A DNA stretch of 64,000 nt from Plantago elongata (Eukaryota > Streptophyta > Magnoliopsida > Lamiales > Plantaginaceae). Under the pieces are notes generated by a model, which saw nothing but the letters and a program-made list of their open reading frames with translations, searched no databases and was not told the origin of the DNA. A program made the translations under genes and the position numbers. Shown here piece by piece: positions 37,315 through 64,000 of this stretch. Position 1 is the first letter of the stretch. Each line of letters starts with the position of its first letter. The stretch is from assembly GCA_036897095.1 (NCBI GenBank), contig JAYMSP010000080.1:1-64000 (forward strand), in the 5' to 3' direction.

Positions 37315-38279
37315 GTATACGATTATTGTTTCTTGGTTCTAGATCTTTTTTGCTGTTAATGAATTTTTCCGCACTTTCCGGTCTAGGATTATTGCATAAA
37401 GCCGCTTAATTTTGGTTTTATGATCCATTATGTGTGTATCTAGGCTTACAGTATATGTTATAAAAGTCGAATCTTTTTGTGGAAGTACGCTATTTCTGCT
37501 TGATTCAAGGACCAATGGATGGGAATGAATGAAGCTCTATCTTTTACTCTCTTATACCCTGTTTACCGTACTGAATCAGTTAATGGCTTAGACTTGCTTA
37601 GCTGTCTTCTAATAGAAGAATGAGAACCTATATAGTATTTGTGATTATCAATTATCATGTTCGTGTGTCATATATTCGGTGGCTGCGTGGACTTGACGTG
37701 AGGTTGAATCTCTGTTATCGTTGTCTTTTAGTGTAAATGAGATTCTGGCTGTTGAGTAATGAAATGCTTATTCAGTTTCTGGTTTGAAGTTTCATGTCGT
37801 TCTTGCTTTAGTTCATGTAGCACCATGTTGGGTAAAAGCTTAGTCTGTCCCGTTGCAGTTGTTGTTTTTCTTTTCTGTATCTAATCATTTAATGGCTTAG
37901 GCTCACTTAGCTGTATGCCTGTATGTATTCTCACAGGAATTGAGAAACTATCAAATTGGGAATCTCATGTTCAATTTTAGCTGGTTTATGGTTAGAGTAA
38001 AGATTAACGGATGAAAATGAAGCTTGTATTGTTAGAAATATTTATGCACAATTTGATCTTGCGTAGTATGGGGAGCATGCCCCATTTCACACAATACTCT
38101 ATTGATTTTGCTCTCTACTTGATTTATAACTTACACTTGCTTAGGTGCTTGTCTTATCATAGAAATCAGCAACTGTCAACGTGGGTTTTCATGTTCAGTT
38201 GAATACATCATGCTTTGATAAATGATGGGCTACAGAGATCAGATTTTTTACCACCTTGCTTCTATTTTGCGATTTGCAG
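37315..38279 (+). other. Probable 5'-leader intron of the first ABCC gene
   Basis: A TTCG|GTATAC donor follows a CT-rich stretch (about 37200-37314) that looks like a leader exon, and a GATTTGCAG acceptor lies at 38279, 116 bp before the start codon. The intervening DNA has several short ATG frames, which splicing would remove. The second ABCC gene seems to have a similar leader intron. Confidence 0.5.
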
Positions 38280-38395
38280 GATTCTTATTTCAATCTCATC
38301 ATTAGTGTTGCAACTAGTAGCTAGAGGAGAAAGCCAATAGCAACATGTTTTAGTTATAGATCGAAATAAATCAGGGTATTAAGAGTGACCTTAGC

Positions 38396-50591
<12,196 letters not shown>

Positions 50592-51263
50592 AGACCGATT
50601 TCTGCTCTCTGATGGAATAGTCGGATTCATATATCTCAGAAAAACTACGTCAACTCGTCGAGAAGTCTCAAGAAGAAAACATAGAAGGATCATAATCCTG
50701 GAAACCTGTACCTTTTTGTAGGATATTTTGTTGCAAAATATAGGAGCATAATTTTGTTGGGAACTACTCTAGTTGGCTGATTTGTAGTTCATTTGAACAG
50801 TACTGGCGCCTCAACTTTCAACAGTATATGCTCGTTGCCAACATTGTCACATTTATGGACTGATTTTGTGAACCAAGGTTATGGTTTGAAGTGGTTTTAA
50901 CTTGTAAGCCTCGAGTTGTGCAGGTAGCTATGGTTTATTCCTCTCCTTTTTTAAAGCCCAGAGTTCATGCCTATCCTGCTAACTTTAAATCAATCAAACA
51001 ATTCTAAGTCAAATTAAATGAATTTGCAAAGTATGTATGAGATGCAATCATGCAATCAATTCATTCTTATACAACCTATAAAACTAGTTATGCAAAACTA
51101 CAAACGTAAAGTTATATATCAACAACTATTGAAAATTCGTTCATAAATTTCAATTTGATAAGTTCTGTATCGTACATCCTACCCGATTATTATTAATCCA
51201 TAAAATTATATTCGACCACAATTTCACAAGTTCTATATCAAACATTACTTCCTTTTATTTTCT
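50592..51263. other. 3' flank of the first ABCC gene
   Basis: It contains the ABCC 3' untranslated region (probably to about 50,930) and AT-rich spacer. Nothing else is recognised. Confidence 0.6.
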
Positions 51264-51271
51264 TTATTTAA

Positions 51272-51926
51272 CGGGAATTGATACCCACGGAGGGGAATTT
51301 ATTTCCCTTAAATTTCAGTTACCCACACAATTTCATTGTTTCCCACTTCCCAGCAAATCTCATTACTTCACATACTCAATTATTTTACACTTAAATACAT
51401 TAACAATGTTAATTTCTCTCACTGTAGAGTTATGCTCATAGATGAACCATATTTTCATGCTCTTTATTGAAATAAGCAAATTATACCACCTCCATCACAA
51501 TTTCATCTTTTCGCATTAACACTTTTGAGTCAACCATTATTAATTTTGACATCAAATTACTCTTAAACTATAAAGGTAAATGATTTAATAAAATTATATA
51601 ATGAAAATTTAAAATTTAAGATTTTATAATATAATTTTGTTAAATAATTAATAATTTCCGTTTAAGGTTATTCGAGGTTAAAATTGATAAGGGTTGACCG
51701 AAGAAAATCAATACGAAAAAATAAAATAAATATAAAATATTAATATTACAAACATTAAACTAATTAAGTGCATCAACCAATAATTTCTAATTAATGAATT
51801 GGTATAGTGCAGAGATAATAGACGGGAAAGTTTAATAGAATTTAGGTCAATTAAGAAAGGGGGTGAAATAGTAAATTAATAAATTACCCTGTTGATAACA
51901 AAATCTACCCTGGGGTATCAATTCCC
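51272..51926. mobile_element. hAT-like MITE with 8-bp target duplication, nested inverted repeat inside
   Basis: GGGAATTGATACCC (51273-51286) is the exact inverse of GGGTATCAATTCCC (51913-51926). TTATTTAA stands directly outside both ends (51264-51271 and 51927-51934), an 8-bp target duplication typical of hAT elements. Inside, GAGTCAACCATTATTAATTT (from 51537) pairs with AAATTGATAAGGGTTGACC (to 51699) over about 40 bp, so a second foldback element of about 160 bp may be nested. No coding potential. Confidence 0.8.
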
Positions 51927-52087
51927 TTATTTAATTGTTTATTTTCCATATTTGTGGTGATGATTCATGAGTAAAATAAAGTTTATTGGTAAACTAATTA
52001 AGGTAAATTAATAATTACTTTTAGGTATTTTACCACCTTTACCTTACCCCTTCCATTCCGAGGAACTTTATACATTATAGTTGGCGG

Positions 52088-52300
52088 GTAGTTTTATGTT
52101 AAAAGTTAAAGTAATGATAAAAAATGGAAAAAACGGAATAAAATGTTTTTTTAATAGTAAAATGTGTAATTTATGAATAAAGCTAGAATTGTTTATTAAT
52201 ATCGTGTAGTTTTATGTGAAAAGTTAAAGTAATGATAAAAAATGAAGAAATCGGAATAAAATGTATTTTTAGTAGTAAAATGTGTAATTTATGTGTTAAT
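52088..52300. repeat. 118-bp-period tandem repeat upstream of NRPB7
   Basis: GTAGTTTTATGTTAAAAGTT begins at 52088, and GTAGTTTTATGTGAAAAGTT at 52206. About 87 bases after each start remain clearly alike (AATGATAAAAAATG, CGGAATAAAATGT, GTAAAATGTGTAATTTATG). It lies 100-300 bp upstream of the likely NRPB7 transcription start. Confidence 0.85.
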
Positions 52301-52451
52301 TTTTTTTTTAGTAGTGTATGAAATTATGTAGACGTATATGAAAATGACAATGAATGAAGTTTATAGTCTGTGACATTACAACCCAACTGAACTGAACTGC
52401 GGCAGCCGGCGATAGCAGCTTCTCTTTCCAAAACCTGGGAAATTTTGGTCT

Positions 52452-52670
52452 TCTCAAATTCGACTCTTGGTTTGTTTCTTGCTTTGGTTTCTTGTTAATT
52501 TATCTACTTTCACGGATTGATTTACTCTCAAATTCGACTCTTTCCTTTGATTTCTTGTTAATTTCTCTACTTTCATGTATTGATTTACTCTCAAATTCGA
52601 CTCTTGGTTTGTTTCCTGCTTTGATTTCTTGTTGATTTTTCCACTTTACGTATTGATTTATTCTCAATTC
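52452..52670. repeat. CT-rich tandem repeats in the NRPB7 leader
   Basis: TCTCAAATTCGACTC recurs at 52452, 52526 and 52589, with a degenerate TCTCAATTC at 52662. Units of 63-74 bp hold TTTCTTGTTAATTT, CTACTTTCA and TATTGATTTACTC. They fall between the likely transcription start (near 52400) and the start codon at 53006, probably in a leader intron or exon. Confidence 0.85.
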
Positions 52671-53005
52671 TTTATCTTTCTTACTTTCACCTTAGTTTTC
52701 CTCACCAATTCCCATAAAGATCCATCTTTACTGGTATACGTATGCTTCCAGTTCCTAAGAAATCACTTCTTGACTCAGATTCTTTATAGATGTCATGAAT
52801 TTTGAGGTTTATTAGAAGGTTTTGTTTCCGTTCGCAGATTAAACCTCGACCTTGGATTAAAGAATCAATCTTTTTGCAGATTGGTATAAATTTTTGTACA
52901 GATACTGCTTGGTTATGAGAACTGAGATAGAGATTGATGCCTTTCACCTTCAAATTAGGTTGAAGAATAAATATTTCCGAATCAAGAATCAATAAGAGAA
53001 GAACT

Positions 53006-55147
53006 ATGTTTTTCCACATAGTTTTGGAGCGGAACATGCAACTGCATCCCCGCCACTTTGGACGGGACCTTCGCGATAAGCTTGTCGCAAAGCTTATGAA
53101 GGATGTAGAGGGAACATGCAGGTTGTTCCGTCTATCCTCCTTAATCTGAGAGTCTTTAGTTTCTGGATACACGATTTCAGGATTTTATACAATATTGTTG
53201 TGTTTCCAGTGGGCGCCATGGGTTTATTGTGGCAATTACTGGTATCGAGAATGTTGGGAAAGGGTTGATTCGTGATGGGACTGGGTTTGTTACTTTTCCT
53301 ATCAAGTACCAATGCGTTGTGTTTCGGCCATTTAAGGGAGAGATTCTTGAAGCAGTTGTGACCATGGTTAACAAGGTTAGCTCTTTAGTTTCATTGCATT
53401 TTGACATTTGGAATGTTTGATCGTATCTGTATTTACAGAGGCAAATACATATGATATTGCTGCAGATGGGATTCTTTGCTGAAGCAGGGCCAGTCCAGAT
53501 CTTCGTGTCTAATCATGTGAGTGGTTTGTCTTGATTGTCAGCTCAAACTCAAATTACAGAGGAAGTTTTTAGCAACCATCCTTTTTTTGTTTGATTTCGA
53601 TTATGTAAATTAACTTGTTTGCTTATCTTGACAACGAAGCGCAGCTCAATTGGTAAGACGCTTCACCTCCAATAAGCCGGGGATCGAGTCACTCTTTAGC
53701 CTTTTAAAAAAAAACTTGTTTGCTTATCTATTAGTATCTAGAATGTTCAGGCAATACCTGTTTTCTATTCTGCTGCCAATTATCTTGACAACGAAGCGCA
53801 GCTCAATTGGTAAGACGCTTCACCTCCAATAGACCGGGGATCGAGTCACTCTTTAGCCTTTTAAAAAAAAACTTGTTTGCTTATCTATTAGTATCTAGAA
53901 TGTTCAGGCAATACCTGTTTTCTATTCTGCTGCCAATTTAAGGAGTTTTTGGTGTATGGCTGTTTCTCTTCTGGCTTTTGCTTGATTAGATTTTAAACTG
54001 GATTTAGATAAACACCGCCTGGATTGATCAGTGAATAAATTTGTCTCCGTTCATTATTGTTGTGGCCTACCGGGTAGTTTTTAGATTTTTCATACCTTGA
54101 TCTATCTGTTTATTATTGCTTCCTCTTTAACCCATCTCGTTGTTATTGTCAATTTGTTATGATCTTACTGGATAGTCTTAAATTATTTGATTTGCTCCTC
54201 TATCTGGAATTTTCTTATATTTGACGAGGGATTCTTGGTGAGAAAAATTCATATGTTGCATGTTATTCTCTTGAACAACAATATTTCCTGCAGATTGGAT
54301 GCTTTGATATTTGTAGGAACTGGGCTTCCAAACTATAGCATATGATCTTCAGAAGTTATTCTTGATAAATTTCTTTCTCCGGTCGTATACATTAGCTGAC
54401 GTGCCAATTTCTTTTTGCAGTTAATACCAGATGATATGGAGTTTCAAACAGGAGATGTGCCTCATTACACTACATCCGATGGATCTGTATGTCTCCTCTT
54501 CCCTGTATTTCATGATGCTCATGTAGAATGTTTCAAATGCATAATGATAACTGATTATTGGATTGTTGCAGGTGAAAATTCAGAAAGATAGTGAAGTTAG
54601 GTTGAAGATCATAGGAACCCGAGTTGATGCCACAGAAATCGTATGTGAAGCTGAATAATATTCGTGTTTAATTTACCATGTTTTATTATTATTATTATCA
54701 TGTGGTTTTTATTATTATATGATTCTATTTATTGCTGAGTGTTTGTCCCTGTTTAAGGTATGTTGTACCTTCTTTTTCTGTTCTAGTTTGCCCATGTTTC
54801 TATTTCTCATGATGGCTACCACAACAAGAATGATTTTTACTTGTGAAACCTGCAACTTTGGCAATCTGTTTCAGATCAGCAGTTTGTTTTATTCCTTGTG
54901 CTCTTCATGTTGCACTGCATTTCTTTTGCTGATTCTCATTTGTCAAAATTCCTTCAATTTCATTTTTTGCTATCAAGACAATGAATTACTTAGAATGTTA
55001 AGCATCCATCTCAATCATTTGGTTTATTCTTGTTTCATGACCATTGCTGCACAAGTTCTAATAGTCTGTTCGCATCTGCAGTTCTGTATTGGGACCATAA
55101 AGGATGACTTTCTGGGTGTCATCAGTGATCCAGGTGCAGCAGCATGA
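53006..55147 (+). CDS. NRPB7: DNA-directed RNA polymerase II subunit 7 (RPB7)
   Basis: RPB7 pairs with RPB4 to form the stalk of RNA polymerase II, which acts in initiation and contacts emerging RNA. Six exons in one frame, 53006-53121, 53210-53375, 53466-53516, 54421-54486, 54572-54640 and 55082-55147, give 177 aa (Arabidopsis 176). The N-terminal RNP-like domain starts MFFHIVLERNMQLHPRHFG and includes the RHGFIVAITGIENVGKG and VTFPIKYQCVVFRPFKGE stretches. The OB-fold half has GFFAEAGPVQIFVSNH, IPDDMEF and VRLKIIGTRVDATEI; the end is FCIGTIKDDFLGVISDPGAAA. Exons 2-6 start in phase with canonical AG acceptors. Intron 3 (53517-54420) carries a recent SINE and its tandem copy. The gene lies between two tandem ABCC paralogues and reads in the same direction. 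Confidence 0.95.
53624..53937. repeat. 157-bp tandem duplication in NRPB7 intron 3
   Basis: Copy 1 (53624-53780) and copy 2 (53781-53937) are nearly identical; the visible difference is AATAAGCC against AATAGACC inside the SINE body. The unit contains a whole SINE plus about 70 bp of flank, so the duplication happened after the SINE inserted. Confidence 0.92.
53629..53712 (+). mobile_element. Young tRNA-derived SINE with 17-bp target duplication
   Basis: AACTTGTTTGCTTATCT lies directly before (53612-53628) and after (53713-53729) the insert. The insert starts TGACAACGAAGCGCAGCTCA, has an A-box-like CAGCTCAATTGGTAAGACGC and a B-box-like GGGATCGAGTC, and ends in an A run after CCTTTT. Second, third-party-looking copies are the tandem one at about 53786-53869 and the older one at 31311. 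Confidence 0.85.
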
Positions 55148-56700
55148 GGATTTTTGAAGAGGCTATCTATTAGTGATAGTTTGTTTTAGCAGTGATCCTA
55201 GCCGATTTAACCTGTGGATTGATTGGTTCCGACTTCTGATCTCCCAACGCACCTGAAGGTCATCTGTATTTTAAAACTTCAAATTGCAACGCTAATGCGT
55301 TTTGGGTAAATTTATCATGTAATCGTTTCGGGTAATTTTATCATGTAATTGAACGTATGGGTTTGTAACTTGGATTTTATATTCTGACCTTGTATTTACT
55401 GAAACTAAAACACCGTTTGGTACTAAAGAGCAAGTATTAATGGATAGAAAGCTCAGAGCCTCAGATGATATCAAAAGTTGATCAATTTCAATACATGCTA
55501 GAGCGATGATACGTTGAAATGACAAGTGAATGTACTGCATTTCTTTGTACAATTATATGAGTACTATGTTATGCTATACTCCATCGGTTCAAGGTGACAC
55601 CAGGAACTAAAAAGGTAATTATCCCGTCCAACTTTAATTTTTAATTGTCACAGGTAACTTTATACGTTTTTAAAGGATATACTTAAAAATTAATATATTA
55701 TTTTTATACTTGTCCATTCACATAAATACACTCTTCACCGTAAAAATAATTTGCTTGATGAACTTTTATAGTAGTGAATTACTCCTTGATGCCCTTAATC
55801 ATATTTTAAAATATGATTTCTTAAAATTTCTAAATGATAAGAGTTTTTGAGGTCAAAATTAAGCTAGCAAACTCAAATCGTACCGTTAATTGAACAAAGA
55901 AGGTTATAAAACTTGACGTGAGTAATGTTTAAAGCGGATAGAGAGCGGTTTTTCTTGAAAAGATTGTTATATAAACTAAACTTTAATATTCTTTTTTATT
56001 TGTAAGACTCATTATACTCACTATGCAGACGGTTGACTATCTTGACCTTATATATCAAAACTAAAAAGGAAATCCTCTTTAATTTCCACTTATTTCTTTT
56101 TTCTACATAAAATTTTAGTGCACTTACTTGTAATGCTTAATTCTTTTTTCTACATAAACTTTTAGTGCACTTATTTGTAATGCTTAATGAAGGCAGGTGT
56201 TATGTGGGGTTGTTATTTCCTAGTACATAGATAATCTATCATTTAAAAATAAATTAATAATAATAAATCAAAATGGAAAATGAAATGATTAAGATTTTTA
56301 GTGTTGAGAAAATAAAAAGACACTAGTATTCACTAAAACACTCATATTATTACTAAAATATATTTTTAATATTAAAAAAGTTATAATACTGACAATAATT
56401 TAATTAATAAAATCGATTATTTTTATGACTTCATTTCCAGATTACCGTATCTGAAGAGAATTAATCAACAAGGTCACTTTCGAGAAGTCAAACTTTTATT
56501 AAAATTGGCCAATGTAATCATTCATTTATTATGACGATTGTGATTGAGACATTATTATGTCCGTTTGTAAAATAGCTTAGTCAATTTCATTTGAGTTTGT
56601 AATGTTTCCCACTTTATTGTTGTTTACTTATCCTCATATACTGCAAATTTCTACAATAACACCAGTGGCTATAAATGATCAACAAAAAACTTTCAAATAT
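55148..56700. other. Spacer between NRPB7 and the second ABCC gene
   Basis: It contains the NRPB7 3' untranslated region and AT-rich DNA without genes. A 47-bp tandem duplication (TTCTACATAAAATTTTAGTG at 56101, TTCTACATAAACTTTTAGTG at 56148) lies at 56094-56188. The promoter of the second ABCC gene should be within the last few hundred bases; no clear motif was found. Confidence 0.6.
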
Positions 56701-56751
56701 TGAGCCATCGAGCCAAGGTTTGTGGCTCTGAACCTCAATCAACCTCATCAG

Positions 56752-57322
56752 GTTCTTTTCTCTGCTGATTCTGATACTTTTTTTTTTCTTCTGAATTTTA
56801 TCATCTGTAACGAACAGTTTTTTTTTTACCCTTTTGCGAATTTAGCTTGGTCTTTCTTTCGTGTTTGTTTAAACCCCACAATATTTCCCGCCATGATAGG
56901 ACATTACAACTTTACCTCCAGTATTTGGGAGTGTGTGCTTGAATGGTTGTAGTTTGATTGAAACTAGGAGAAATGGCAAAAAGGGTTTGTGAATGTGAAG
57001 TATGTTAAATTATGGGTCTTGGCACTGAGCCTTTCTGTTGTAGAATGTTTTAAAGTTGATCAATTAGAAGTATAACTAGTTTTCTTGATTGTTTGTGATG
57101 ATCATGGATGAAAATTTCGGGTTTGAAATAATATTTGGATCCTTGGGACACCTGGATATCTTCGATTTTTGGGAAATTCCATGTTAAATTCATGTAAATG
57201 AGCTAAAATACTAGATGTATGTGTATGGCTGCTAATTGATCAACCTAATGGTGCACAAGCTCATCTGCTCACGTATATTCTATATGGTTTCAATTTCGCT
57301 TATGACCAGTAATGTTTGGCAG
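56752..57322 (+). other. Probable 5'-leader intron of the second ABCC gene
   Basis: A CATCAG|GTTCTTTTC donor and a TTTGGCAG acceptor at 57322, 38 bp before the start codon. The splice would remove upstream ATGs and parallels the leader intron inferred for the first ABCC gene. Confidence 0.45.
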
Positions 57323-57360
57323 GAATATCAGGAGATACATAGATTGGCGATTTGAAAAAT

Positions 57361-63929
<6,569 letters not shown>

Positions 63930-64000
63930 GTAAGATTTGTGAGGACATAATTGACTTATTCTTTCTTCAATATAAAATAAGTGGTGGATTAAATCTTAGA

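Noticed and set aside
37067-37342. 91-codon open frame (Ser/Phe-rich) as a small gene
   Set aside because: It begins in the target site of a MITE and runs through CT-rich DNA that looks like the ABCC leader exon; no recognisable protein.

Overview
This window is nuclear DNA from a flowering plant, most likely a eudicot. The evidence is intron-rich genes with GT-AG introns, AT-rich intergenic DNA, plant-only genes (PINOID kinase, photosystem I PsaK, vacuolar ABCC transporters, plastid-targeted PUR5) and typical plant transposons (Stowaway- and Tourist-like MITEs, CACTA ends, a copia fossil, tRNA-derived SINEs). An asterid, perhaps Lamiales, would fit, but that is only an impression from the protein sequences.

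Layout. 1-2.4 kb: no recognised gene; a promoter-like stretch that seems to face left, and an 819-bp inverted-repeat element full of hairpins. 2.66-4.76 kb (+): BAG-family co-chaperone. 5.31-6.16 kb (-): plant coiled-coil protein, convergent with BAG. 6.2-12.8 kb: AT-rich spacer with MITE, CACTA and tandem-repeat debris. 12.89-15.11 kb (-): PINOID, with a Harbinger-type transposon remnant starting less than 300 bp upstream of its start codon. 16.4-25.4 kb: long spacer in which I recognise almost nothing. 25.5-28.1 kb (-): PUR5 (AIR synthetase), arranged head to head with PSAK at 29.25-30.18 kb (+). 31.0-36.4 kb: a repeat block holding a long-inverted-repeat element with a SINE and a C-rich repeat inside it, then a decayed copia retrotransposon, then a Tourist-like MITE. 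38.4-50.6 kb (+): a complete 26-exon ABCC1/ABCC2-type transporter of 1,624 aa. 53.0-55.1 kb (+): NRPB7, subunit 7 of RNA polymerase II. 57.4 kb to the end (+): a second ABCC transporter of the same type, cut by the window edge after coding exon 20.

Gene relations. The two ABCC genes are tandem paralogues: all 19 introns that can be compared fall at the same codon positions and phases, and 18 of the 20 visible coding exons have the same length once the extra start codon of copy 2 is set aside. NRPB7 sits between them. PUR5 and PSAK share one divergent intergenic region that holds site II (GGCCCA) motifs on the PUR5 side and an I-box nearer PSAK. Otherwise the genes are functionally unrelated neighbours, as is normal in plants.

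I found no convincing new multi-gene system. The most unusual structures are in repeats and gene architecture: a fresh SINE with a 17-bp target duplication that was then duplicated in an NRPB7 intron, repeats in the NRPB7 leader, a copied exon start in an ABCC intron, a palindrome array in another ABCC intron, and two elements with long inverted repeats.
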